Source: Chloroflexota bacterium
GTDB taxonomy: Bacteria; Chloroflexota; Anaerolineae; Anaerolineales; Villigracilaceae
Assembly (NCBI GenBank): GCA_024434165.1
Contig: QMIW01000001.1
Location: forward strand, 146,026-210,025
Reading direction: 5' to 3'
Length of the DNA: 64,000 nucleotides
Shown here: positions 42,137-49,457 of the stretch, in pieces
How the letters are laid out: each line of letters begins with the position of its first letter
How positions within the stretch are numbered: position 1 is the first letter of the stretch
Program-made: the position numbers and the translations under genes
Notes under the pieces: generated by a model
The model's input: the letters and a program-made list of their open reading frames with translations, nothing else
What the model was told of the DNA's origin: nothing
The model's database searches: none

Positions 42137-42333
42137 AACTAAAAGTTGACAAGGAAAACGACGCGCTGTACCTGCGCCTCGATGACAGCGTCATTGTCGA
42201 ATCCGAGGAAGTCCAGCCTGGCGTGATTTTGGACTTCGACGAGAACAACCGCGTGGTCGGTATCGAAATTCTCGACCTTAGCACACGGGTCAAGCCCGAT
42301 ATGTTGAAACTCGTCCAGTTGGAGACCGTCTAA
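42133..42333 (+). CDS. DUF2283 protein, putative antitoxin (66 aa)
   Basis: The text VDKENDALYLRLDDSVIVES, then GVILDFDENNRVVGIEIL is the DUF2283 signature; these proteins are predicted antitoxins of DUF4258 partners. Start in an ATGA overlap with the upstream gene. Confidence 0.85.
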   Translation: MKLKVDKENDALYLRLDDSVIVESEEVQPGVILDFDENNRVVGIEILDLSTRVKPDMLKLVQLETV

Positions 42334-42394
42334 CACAATAATCCTCACAATATTTGTGGGGATTATTCGTATACTTTCATCCTTCATCCTTGGC

Positions 42395-42516
42395 ATGACC
42401 TCCCGCCCCCTCCGCGTCTTCCTCTGCCATTCCTCCCAAGATAAGCCCGCCGTCCCGCAAGGGGATGATACGCAAAGCCGATTCGCGCGAGTTGCGCCAA
42501 AAAACACCGCGGCGAG
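42395..42516 (+). pseudogene. decayed TIR-domain gene fragment 2
   Basis: From the ATG at 42395 the text is MTSRPLRVFLCHSSQDKPAV, the start of a TIR domain, followed by the same CAAGGGGATGATA insertion as fragment 1, then CGCGAGTTGCGCCAAAAA, which matches the RELYQK part of fragment 3. The decayed end merges with the -10 (TATAAT, 42517-42522) of the hicBA pair. Confidence 0.8.
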
Positions 42517-42539
42517 TATAATTTTGAAAAGGAGCAGAC

Positions 42540-42767
42540 ATGTTACAACAGTTTAAAATTATTGTTGAAAAACACTCTGATGGATATGTGGCTTATCCGC
42601 TTGGGCTAAAAGGTGTTGTCGTGGCACAGGGCGATTCCTATGAAGATGCCCTCGAAGACGTGAAATCCGCCATTCGATTTCACATCGAAACCTTCGGCAG
42701 GGATGTATTGGACGAAGAAAAGCCTGTGTTAGAGGCATTCATCGCCGAAGCGGGAGTCGCGATCTAA
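42540..42767 (+). CDS. hicB: HicB-family antitoxin (75 aa)
   Basis: A partial RNase-H fold typical of HicB: FKIIVEKHSDGYVAYPLGLK, then GDSYEDALEDVKSAI. AAAAGGAG precedes the ATG. The antitoxin comes first and overlaps HicA by one base (TAATG). A TATAAT lies at 42517-42522. Confidence 0.88.
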   Translation: MLQQFKIIVEKHSDGYVAYPLGLKGVVVAQGDSYEDALEDVKSAIRFHIETFGRDVLDEEKPVLEAFIAEAGVAI

Positions 42768-43003
42768 TGCCCAAATTCCCCGTTGACGCGCCCAGGGCAA
42801 AGGTCATCAAAGCGCTAGAACGGCTGGGCTTCAAAATTGTTCGAGAGGGGAATCACATAGCCATGCTCCGCGAAAACCCCGATGGGACGAAAACGCCGCT
42901 GACCATGCCCAATCACCGCACGATCAAAAGTTCCACTCTGCGAACCATCCTGTCTCAATGCGGCATCTCCCGCGATGACTTCCTGAAATATTATGAAGAG
43001 TAA
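42767..43003 (+). CDS. hicA: HicA-family mRNA interferase toxin (78 aa)
   Basis: A dsRBD-like HicA fold: AKVIKALERLGFKIVREGNH, with the catalytic His in GNHIAML, and TMPNHRTIKSSTLRTILSQ. It cleaves mRNA when free of HicB. Confidence 0.9.
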   Translation: MPKFPVDAPRAKVIKALERLGFKIVREGNHIAMLRENPDGTKTPLTMPNHRTIKSSTLRTILSQCGISRDDFLKYYEE

Positions 43004-43045
43004 CTTTCACATTTCATTCTTCATAATTCATCCCTCATCCTTGAC

Positions 43046-43138
43046 ATGACCTCCCGCCCCCTCCGCGTCTTTCTCTGCCATTCCTCCACGGACAAGCCTA
43101 TCGTCCGCGAGTTATATCAAAAACTCCGCGCCGAGTAA
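43046..43138 (+). pseudogene. truncated TIR-domain gene fragment 3
   Basis: An intact 30-codon start, MTSRPLRVFLCHSSTDKPIV followed by RELYQKLRAE, then TAA. This is only the first strand and helix of a TIR domain. It is preceded by heptamers (ATTTCAT, TCTTCAT, AATTCAT, CCCTCAT at about 43009-43045) and followed by the tandem array. Confidence 0.8.
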
Positions 43139-43144
43139 TCAGGT

Positions 43145-43710
43145 CTTGCCCACTTCCACCGGGGGAAGTAACCATCCACGAATGAAATCACGAATAGCCA
43201 ACTCCCATTCTTGAATTCGTGGCTGTATTCGTGGATGGTTTGTTTCATCCCCTGCCCACTTTCACTGAGGGAAGTAGCCATCCACGAATGGAACACGAAT
43301 ACCCGAATAGCCGACTTCCATTCGTGAATTCGTGGCTATATTCGTGGATGGTTTGTTTCATCCCTTGCCCACTTTCACTGGGGGAAGTAGCCATCCACGA
43401 ATGGAACACGAATACCCGAATAGCCGACTTCCATTCGTGAATTCGTGGATGGTTTGTTTCATCCCCTGCCCACTTTCACTGGGGGAAGTAGCCATCCACG
43501 AATGGAACACGAATACCCGAATAGCCGACTTCCATTCGTGAATTCGTGGCTATATTCGTGGATGGTTTGTTTCATCCCCTGCCCACTTTCACTGGGGGAA
43601 GTAACCATCCACGAATGAAATCACGAATAGCCAACTCCCATTCTTGAATTCGTGGCTGTATTCGTGGATGGTTTGTTTTATCCCTTGCCCACTTCCACTG
43701 TGGGAAGTAA
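43145..43710 (+). repeat. tandem array of 102-113-bp palindromic units
   Basis: Five full units begin at 43145, 43252, 43364, 43466 and 43579, with a partial sixth from 43684. Each starts TGCCCACTT, and holds ATCCACGAAT and its inverse ATTCGTGGAT, so every unit can fold into a long hairpin. Units 1 and 5 share one variant (AATGAAATCACGAATAGCC), units 2-4 another; unit 3 lacks 12 bases. Short ORFs within it are by-products. The bases to 43753 carry AACCTTCAA-type text. Confidence 0.9.
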
Positions 43711-43753
43711 ACTTTCAACCTGTAACCTTCAAACCTTCCAACTGGAGCCCCCC

Positions 43754-44623
43754 ATGCACCTCAAAGGCATCTACGCCCCCATCGTCACCCCCTTCAACGC
43801 GGACGAAAGCATCAACTACCCCGTCCTTGAACAACTGATCGAATACCTCATCGCCAACAAGATTGCAGGGCTTGTCCCCGGCGGCACGACGGGCGAAGTC
43901 TACGCCTTCACCGAACAGGAACGGCTGGACATTTTCAAATTCGTCAAAGAGAAAGTCAACGGGCGGGTGACGCTGATTGCAGGCACCAACTCCGGCGCCA
44001 CGCGTGACGTCGTCCGCTACTCGCAGATCGCCGAAGAGATGGGCTACGACGCGCTCATGGTTGCCGTCCCGCCGTATTCACGTCCCAACCAGCGCGAACT
44101 GCTCGCGCATTACGAAGCCGTCGCCAAAGCCGTCAAAATTCCCATCGTGCTTTACAACTTCCCCTGGCGCGCAGGTACCGAAGTTGGTTACGAAGTGATG
44201 GATGGTCTGGCAAAATACGATCATGTCATCGGCATCAAGGAAGCCTCCAGCGACATGTCCCGCGTGTATGGCATGCTCGAAAGATATGGCAACCGCTACC
44301 AGATCATCTGCGGCAGCGACGACCAAGCCCTCGATTATTTCCTCTGGGGTACCACCGCGTGGATCGGCGGAGCCGCCTCCTGTGCGCCGCTTCAGCATCA
44401 CAACGTCCTCGAAGCCGCGCTCAACAATGACTTCGTCACCGCCCGCAGGCACATGGAAAAATTGATGCCCCTTCTCCGCAGTGTGGAAAGCGGCAGTTAT
44501 CTGCAAAAAGTGAAACTCGGCTGCGAACTGCTTGGCATCCCCGTCGGTCCTCCGCGCAGACCGTTATTGCCGCTGACAAATGAAGATCGTATTGAATTCG
44601 AAAAAATCTTCAAAGCGATTTAG
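43754..44623 (+). CDS. DHDPS/NAL-family protein, probably pyrroline-4-hydroxy-2-carboxylate deaminase (289 aa)
   Basis: A class-I aldolase-type TIM barrel: GGTTGEVYAFT (substrate carboxylate loop), VLYNFPWRAG with the catalytic Tyr, and GIKEASSD with the Schiff-base Lys. The family holds several activities; the next genes are a proline-racemase-type epimerase and a D-amino-acid-oxidase-type enzyme, so deamination of the pyrroline intermediate to 2-oxoglutarate semialdehyde in hydroxyproline catabolism is the likeliest role. An open frame from the repeat array precedes it; ATG 43754 has GGAG upstream. Confidence 0.8.
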   Translation: MHLKGIYAPIVTPFNADESINYPVLEQLIEYLIANKIAGLVPGGTTGEVYAFTEQERLDIFKFVKEKVNGRVTLIAGTNSGATRDVVRYSQIAEEMGYDALMVAVPPYSRPNQRELLAHYEAVAKAVKIPIVLYNFPWRAGTEVGYEVMDGLAKYDHVIGIKEASSDMSRVYGMLERYGNRYQIICGSDDQALDYFLWGTTAWIGGAASCAPLQHHNVLEAALNNDFVTARRHMEKLMPLLRSVESGSYLQKVKLGCELLGIPVGPPRRPLLPLTNEDRIEFEKIFKAI

Positions 44624-44627
44624 GCGA

Positions 44628-44701
44628 TATTCGATACGCGATATTCGAATCATCCAATATCGAATACCGTTTCCTGACCTTTGACTTTCGACCTTTGACC
44701 T
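44628..44701 (+). repeat. period-7 tracts between hydroxyproline genes
   Basis: CGATATT, CGATACG, CGATATT, CGAATCA, TCCAATA, TCGAATA in the first half; GACCTTT, GACTTTC, GACCTTT, GACCT in the second. Confidence 0.8.
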
Positions 44702-44708
44702 CACACCC

Positions 44709-45767
44709 ATGAAACGAATCCCATATTTAGATTCCCACACCGGCGGCGAACCCACGCGATTGATCACCTCGCTTCCTTTCGACCTTGGAACTGGTTCTGT
44801 TGCGGACAAGTTATCCACCCTGAAAGCGAATCACGATGACCTGCGCCGCACCGTCCTCCTCGAACCCCGCGGCTCGGATGTGCTGGTCGGCGCGTACCTC
44901 GTTCCGCCCGCCGACCCGACCTGTCAGTTCGGGGTCATCTTCTTCAACAACGTCGGCTACCTCGGCATGTGCGGACACGGCACGATTGGCTTGATCGCTT
45001 CGCTGGCATACATGGGCAAGGTCACACCTGGCACGGTTCGGGTGGAGACACCGGTTGGGGTGGTGGAAGCAACGCTGCATCCCATGTCATTGCGAGCGAG
45101 CGATGGTCGAGTAGCGCAAAACGCGTATCGAGACCAAGCGAGCGAAGCAATCCCCACCTCGGCTCATGAGATTGCTTCGTGGCGAAAAGGCGCCACTCGC
45201 AACGACATGTATCCAAACAAAGTCTCCGTTCGCAACGTTCCCGCCTATCGCCACCTCCATCACATCCCTGTCGAAATTGACGGGAAGACCATCCACGGCG
45301 ACGTGGCATGGGGCGGCAACTGGTTCTTCCTTATTCACGATCACGGCATGGACGTGAACATGAGCAGCCTCGAAGCGCTGACCGATTTCGCGTGGCGTGT
45401 CCGCGAGCAGTTGACCGCTGCGGGCATCACCGGCGCGAACGGCGCGGAGATTGATCATATCGAGTTGTTCGTTTCCACGCCCGATGCGGACAGTAAAAGT
45501 TTCGTCCTCTGCCCCGGCAAGGCATACGACCGTTCTCCCTGCGGAACAGGCACAAGCGCAAAACTCGCCTGCCTGTACGCCGATGGAAAGTTGAAAGCGG
45601 GGCAGACGTGGAAGCAGCAAAGCGTGGTGGGAAGTATTTTTGAGGGGAGGATTGAACTGGATGGCGATAAAATCGTCCCGACCATCACGGGCGAAGCGTG
45701 GGTAATGGCAGAAGGTGAGTTGCTGGTGGATGAGCGCGATCCGTTTGGCTCTGGAATAAAAAAGTGA
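44709..45767 (+). CDS. proline racemase / 4-hydroxyproline 2-epimerase family with in-frame repeat insert (352 aa)
   Basis: Both catalytic cysteines of the family are present: Cys88 in LGMCGHGTIG and Cys278 in RSPCGTGTSAK; a Cys/Cys pair means racemase or epimerase, not the Thr-containing dehydratase. Residues 126-166 are encoded exactly by a 123-bp interspersed element (45085-45207), between VEATLHP and NKVSVRNVPAY, which are contiguous in ordinary members. Without it the length would be about 311, the family norm. Neighbours support the conversion of trans-4-hydroxy-L-proline to its cis-D form. Confidence 0.88.
   Translation: MKRIPYLDSHTGGEPTRLITSLPFDLGTGSVADKLSTLKANHDDLRRTVLLEPRGSDVLVGAYLVPPADPTCQFGVIFFNNVGYLGMCGHGTIGLIASLAYMGKVTPGTVRVETPVGVVEATLHPMSLRASDGRVAQNAYRDQASEAIPTSAHEIASWRKGATRNDMYPNKVSVRNVPAYRHLHHIPVEIDGKTIHGDVAWGGNWFFLIHDHGMDVNMSSLEALTDFAWRVREQLTAAGITGANGAEIDHIELFVSTPDADSKSFVLCPGKAYDRSPCGTGTSAKLACLYADGKLKAGQTWKQQSVVGSIFEGRIELDGDKIVPTITGEAWVMAEGELLVDERDPFGSGIKK
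45085..45207 (+). mobile_element. TGTCATTGCGAG element inserted in frame in the epimerase
   Basis: Ends TGTCATTGCGAG and CTCGCAACGACA are inverted copies (11 of 12). The interior holds GAAGCAATC and GAGATTGCTTCG. At 123 bp (41 codons) with no stop in this frame, it is read through. Other copies: 27428, 58095 and 61989. Confidence 0.88.
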
Positions 45768-45797
45768 CCGTCGCCCGGAAAGACGACGGTCACTTTT
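45760..45797. terminator. bidirectional terminator between epimerase and TA pair
   Basis: AAAAGTGACCGTCG (45760-45773) and CGACGGTCACTTTT (45784-45797) are exact inverted copies. The stem includes the epimerase stop and borders that of the convergent antitoxin. Confidence 0.85.
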
Positions 45798-46011
45798 ACT
45801 TCGATTTACTTTGCCGCTCTTTGATAATCTGCCTGCCAATTTCCCGCACGCTTTTCTTTGGCAGCCACTTTCGGCGGTCGCGCGTGTAATTGCCGCGCCC
45901 GGTTTCATATTGTTGGATAAAGCGAATTGCTCCAACAGGTCCAAGTTCGCGTAGCAATACCTCGAACCCAATCGTACGAATTTCATTCAGGGTTAAATAT
46001 TCGGCGTTCAT
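45796..46011 (-). CDS. putative antitoxin paired with PIN toxin (71 aa)
   Basis: A small basic protein (MNAEYLTLNEIRTIGFEVLL, then IRFIQQYETGRGNYTRDR) of a type regularly encoded after a PIN toxin. No helix-turn-helix is obvious. The ATG at 46011 overlaps the toxin stop by four bases; GAAGAGG lies upstream. Confidence 0.75.
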   Translation of the reverse strand: MNAEYLTLNEIRTIGFEVLLRELGPVGAIRFIQQYETGRGNYTRDRRKWLPKKSVREIGRQIIKERQSKSK

Positions 46012-46448
46012 TTTAGTACCTCTTCCAACCATTTTACTGGATTATCAACACGGAAAGCGAATAACTTCTTTCGATTTGCAAGCTTGATAATGGAATCGTC
46101 GGTCGTCAGGAAAGCATCTACTTTTCCCTGCTCTGCCGAAGCGAGATGGATTGCGTCATACGAGTCGAACCCTGAGTTTTCCAGTTCTTCAGCGCGCGCC
46201 AGAAGTTTATCGGTGATCTCAATGACACGAATTGCTGTTGACGCCAATGAGAGAACACGCTGCCTGTTTTCAAGGTCAGGGTTTTGCTCAATCTCATGAG
46301 ACAGGATTTCGCTGCCAATCCAATCCCACTCTCGTTGTCGCAACTTTCCCAAAATGAGTAGAATTGCTTCTGCATCCAAATGGACGCGCGGTTGACTCTG
46401 ATCGTCAAAAGGTCGATTCAAACAACAGGCATCAAGATAAATCTTCAT
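46008..46448 (-). CDS. PIN-domain toxin, VapC-like (146 aa)
   Basis: PIN features: MKIYLDACCLNRPFDD with the first acidic residue, an internal Glu in SEILSHEIEQ, GFDSYDAIHLASAE, and FLTTDDSIIKLA. Toxin-first order. The frame extends to 46475, but MKIYLDAC at 46448 is the family start. It is divergent from the FAD oxidoreductase; the 48-base gap holds AT-rich -10 candidates for both. Confidence 0.85.
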   Translation of the reverse strand: MKIYLDACCLNRPFDDQSQPRVHLDAEAILLILGKLRQREWDWIGSEILSHEIEQNPDLENRQRVLSLASTAIRVIEITDKLLARAEELENSGFDSYDAIHLASAEQGKVDAFLTTDDSIIKLANRKKLFAFRVDNPVKWLEEVLK

Positions 46449-46496
46449 GACGAAGTTGAGTATAGCATAATTCATATATCGGAAAGAAGGCAGGCA

Positions 46497-47747
46497 ATGA
46501 CCACAAAATCAGACATAATCATCATCGGCGGCGGACCTGTGGGATTAAGTTGCGCCTACTATTTGTTGAAATCGGGGCGGAAGGTGACAATTCTCGACTC
46601 GAAAGAGATTGGCAAGGGCAGCGGCGCGGGCAATGCGGGGCAAATCGTGCCGAGTCATATCATTCCGCTGGCGGCTCCGGGAGTGGTGACCTCCGCCCTC
46701 AAATGGATGCTCGACCCGGCGCTCAGCCCGTTTGGGATGAAGGTCCGCCTCAGCCCGGCGTACCTTTTGTGGCTGGTCCAGTTTGCGGCGGCGTGCAATG
46801 ACGCAAACGTCCAACGCAGTCTGCCGGCAATGCGGAATCTCGCGCAGTTGAGCGTGACCAATCTGCAGAAGATGCTGGCTGAAGAAGGAATCGAATGCCG
46901 CTATCAACAAACCGGTATCATTACGCTCTTCAAGGATGAAAAAGCTTTCGACGGCGGCAGGCATGAAGCCGAATTTCTGGGAAGGAATGGCGTGCCCATC
47001 GAGATTTTGGACAGAGCCACCCTGCACACGCGCGAACCAATTGCGCTGGATGACGTCATCGGCGGGATACACTTCACCGGCGACTCGTACATGAATCCGG
47101 CCATTTTCCTCGGCGAGTTGGCGAAGCGCGTCCGGACGATGGGTGCGGAAGTGCATGAAAACACGCCGGTCACGGGGTTTGAGTCGGCGGGCGGAAAAAT
47201 CACGAAGGTCAGAACCGCATCCGGCGAGTTCGAGGCGGAGCACATCGTCCTTGCGGCGGGCGCATGGTCTCCCATCGTCGCGCGCGAATTGCGATTGAAA
47301 CTTCCCATTCAACCTGCACGCGGGTACAGTGTCACTGTTGCCGCGCCGGGCAAAATGCCGCGTCACGCCTTCATCCTCGGCGACCGGCGTGTGGCGGTTT
47401 CTCCGTTCGGCGAGTCCCTGCGTTTCACGGGGCGGCTCGAAGTGGGCGAATACAGCACCACGCCCAACCCGGATTGGCTTGCGCGGCTGGAGAAGTTCGT
47501 CCGCGAGTATATCGAGTTGGATGAAAAACTGGATGTGAAAGAAACCTGGGCTGGACTGCGCCCCGTCACTCCCGATGGAATCCCCGCCATTGGGCGCGCG
47601 CCGCATCATTCCAACCTGACAGTTGCCACCGGTCACGCGATGGTCGGTCTTACGCTGGGACCGGGTACCGGGCAAGTGGTGGCAGAACTGGTCAATGGAC
47701 GAAAGCCAGCCTTCGACCTGGGTCCGTTTGGGTTGGAACGGTTTTGA
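46497..47747 (+). CDS. FAD-dependent D-amino-acid dehydrogenase/oxidase, probably D-hydroxyproline (416 aa)
   Basis: A DAO-family flavoprotein with the dinucleotide motif IIIGGGPVGLSCAYYLL, then LDSKEIGKGSGAGNAG, and the late GLRPVTPDGIPAIGRAP and TGHAMVGLTLGPGTG segments typical of DadA and hydroxyproline dehydrogenases. With the epimerase and the deaminase it completes three steps of hydroxyproline breakdown; only the final semialdehyde dehydrogenase is not in the window. GAAGG lies seven bases upstream of the ATG. Confidence 0.85.
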   Translation: MTTKSDIIIIGGGPVGLSCAYYLLKSGRKVTILDSKEIGKGSGAGNAGQIVPSHIIPLAAPGVVTSALKWMLDPALSPFGMKVRLSPAYLLWLVQFAAACNDANVQRSLPAMRNLAQLSVTNLQKMLAEEGIECRYQQTGIITLFKDEKAFDGGRHEAEFLGRNGVPIEILDRATLHTREPIALDDVIGGIHFTGDSYMNPAIFLGELAKRVRTMGAEVHENTPVTGFESAGGKITKVRTASGEFEAEHIVLAAGAWSPIVARELRLKLPIQPARGYSVTVAAPGKMPRHAFILGDRRVAVSPFGESLRFTGRLEVGEYSTTPNPDWLARLEKFVREYIELDEKLDVKETWAGLRPVTPDGIPAIGRAPHHSNLTVATGHAMVGLTLGPGTGQVVAELVNGRKPAFDLGPFGLERF

Positions 47748-47811
47748 GCGTGGATTCGCTCAATGGGTCGGGACAGGTCGAGGTCCAGAGCGAGGCGTTG
47801 TGGATTAAATC

Positions 47812-47840
47812 GAAAGGACGGGCGTCATACCCGTCCTTTC
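47812..47840. terminator. terminator hairpin between convergent genes
   Basis: GAAAGGACGGG (47812-47822) pairs with CCCGTCCTTTC (47830-47840), between the FAD enzyme and the fasciclin gene, usable from both sides. Confidence 0.75.
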
Positions 47841-47866
47841 TTCTTGCACACACAACAGAGGAGAAA

Positions 47867-48847
47867 TTATTGAGGCGGGAGGAGAACCGCGTCAATCACA
47901 TGGATCACACCGTTGGAGGCTTCGATGTCGGTGATGATGACTTCAACGGTGTCGTTCAGGAAGACCTTGCCGTCCTTGACGGTGATGGTGATGTCCTTGC
48001 CGAGCACGGTGGCGGCGCTGGGCAGACCGACCACATCCGCCGCCATGACCTTGCCGGAGACCACGTGGTACAGCAGAATGTCGGTGAGGGCTTGCTTGTT
48101 CTCAGGCTTGAGCAGGTTTTCGACGGTCCCGGCAGGCAGAGCGGCGAAGGCGTCGTTGGTGGGGGCGAAGACAGTGAAGGGACCTTCTCCGCTCAGGGTT
48201 TCGACCAATTCAGCGGCCTGCAAGGCAGCCACGAGCGTGGTGAAGCGGCCGTCGGCAACTGCAATATCCACGATGGTGTTGGATTCGGCGGCTTCATCGG
48301 AAGGCGGCAGGATGACTGCGTCAATGACATGAATCACGCCGTTGGAGGTCTCGATGTCGGTGATGATAACTTTGGCATCATTGATGTAGACGTTGCCCAT
48401 GTCAACTTTGATGGCAATGTCTTTACCGAGCACGGTGGGGGCGCTTTCGAGACCGGTTACATCCGCCGCCATGACTTTGCCGGAGACCACGTGGTAAAGC
48501 AGGATGTCGGTGAGGGCTTGCTTGTTCTCAGGCAGGAGCAGGCTTTCGACTGTGCCTTCAGGGAGAGCGGCGAATGCGTCATCGGTGGGGGCGAAGACGG
48601 TGAAGGGACCTTCACCTTTGAGGGTCTCCACCAAACCGGCGGCTTGGACTGCGGCAACCAGGGTGGTGAAGCGGCCATCCGCCACGGCGGTATCAACGAT
48701 ATCCGCCAATTCGGGCTTGGGCGTGGCGGTGGGTTCGGGCATGGCTGTCGGCTCGGGCGCCGGGGTGGAGGTGGCGGCAGGCGCACACGCTGCCAAGACC
48801 ATGGAGACTGCTGCGAGCAGTCCGACGAGCAGGGAATTGCGTTTCAT
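47867..48847 (-). CDS. lipoprotein with two fasciclin (FAS1) domains (326 aa)
   Basis: A signal peptide with lipobox (VLAAC) is followed by a Thr/Pro/Ala-rich linker and two FAS1 domains of about 130 residues with near-identical text ([51 protein letters not shown]). The two arose by internal duplication. Extracellular FAS1 proteins mediate adhesion, which fits a filamentous or floc-forming lifestyle. Start at ATG 48847. Confidence 0.9.
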   Translation of the reverse strand: MKRNSLLVGLLAAVSMVLAACAPAATSTPAPEPTAMPEPTATPKPELADIVDTAVADGRFTTLVAAVQAAGLVETLKGEGPFTVFAPTDDAFAALPEGTVESLLLPENKQALTDILLYHVVSGKVMAADVTGLESAPTVLGKDIAIKVDMGNVYINDAKVIITDIETSNGVIHVIDAVILPPSDEAAESNTIVDIAVADGRFTTLVAALQAAELVETLSGEGPFTVFAPTNDAFAALPAGTVENLLKPENKQALTDILLYHVVSGKVMAADVVGLPSAATVLGKDITITVKDGKVFLNDTVEVIITDIEASNGVIHVIDAVLLPPQ

Positions 48848-48885
48848 ATCTCTTTTCACTCCATTTCTAAGTTTTGATTCAACCA

Positions 48886-48944
48886 TTTGCAAAGGTTTTG
48901 CAAATTTATTTCATGTATTGTACATGTTTTGCAAAGAGAGTCAA
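48886..48944 (-). promoter_or_regulatory. fasciclin promoter with embedded dyads
   Basis: On the minus strand TTGACT (48944-48939), 16 bases, TACAAT (48922-48917). The -10 sits in the dyad ATGTA-TTG-TACAT (48913-48925). Three palindromic TTTGCAAA octamers lie at 48886-48893, 48897-48904 and 48928-48935, suggesting a dedicated regulator. Confidence 0.65.
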
Positions 48945-49028
48945 TAGGCTCGCCCAGTCTCTAATGTATTTATTATTCTTAACTCAAGTTGCCACCTTCC
49001 AATAGATTTTCTAGGCTCCCCGCCCAAA

Positions 49029-49067
49029 GCCCTCACCCTGCCCTCTCCCATCGGGAGAGGGGGATAG
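49029..49067. repeat. CCCTCTCC/GGAGAGGG intergenic repeat
   Basis: CCCTCTCCCATCGGGAGAGGG hairpin core with flanking CCCTCACC, related to the repeat inserted in thiQ at 25909. Confidence 0.7.
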
Positions 49068-49114
49068 TCATCCCAGAATTTTTGCCCTCGCCCAACGAAT
49101 GAACCGGGATAAAT

Positions 49115-49250
49115 CACTTACCTTATGCGATTTCGTCGCAGGGGCGACCCATTTGGGCAAAACAGGCAGCCAATCTGCAAGAAAGGGTCGCCCTGCACCA
49201 GAATTTTGAAAAACCATGTCCGGGTTGCCCCTGCCGCATAAGGTGAGTAA
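49115..49250 (+). mobile_element. MITE-like element, copy B
   Basis: Inverted ends CACTTACCTTATGCG and CGCATAAGGTGAGTA; the interior matches the reverse complement of copy A at 35327-35459. With the CCCTCTCC repeat and the two promoters it accounts for most of the 610-base gap before the phosphorylase gene. Confidence 0.75.
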
Positions 49251-49387
49251 ATCATTTCCTGTTCATGGCAAATTATGGAAAAAACATTGGGAGGGGATAA
49301 CTTCCGAAAATTATCAGAGCGATTTTTTTATTTTTCCCACAGAATCTTTCTCCGCAGCGAACGCTGCCATTTCGAAACCAAATTAGT

Positions 49388-49416
49388 TTGACCAATAAAC
49401 TAATTCGTCTTACAAT
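49388..49416 (+). promoter_or_regulatory. sigma-70 promoter of the phosphorylase gene
   Basis: TTGACC (49388-49393), 17 bases, TACAAT (49411-49416). Its start near 49423 lies after the in-frame ATG at 49419, which rules that ATG out. A TATGAT at 49442-49447 is an alternative -10. Confidence 0.7.
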
Positions 49417-49457
49417 ACATGGCTCATCGAGAACTTTGCGGTATGATAGCGCCCGCT

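Noticed and set aside
43219..43541. Two short open frames with near-identical peptides
   Set aside because: They are by-products of the tandem repeat units and have no ribosome site or known family.
43145..43710. A possible CRISPR array
   Set aside because: The units are about 100-113 bases, contiguous and internally palindromic, with no unique spacers and no cas genes nearby.
49419..49457. An earlier ATG for the phosphorylase gene
   Set aside because: It is two bases after the -10 of the best promoter, so it would not be in the transcript, and the extra residues do not match the family start.
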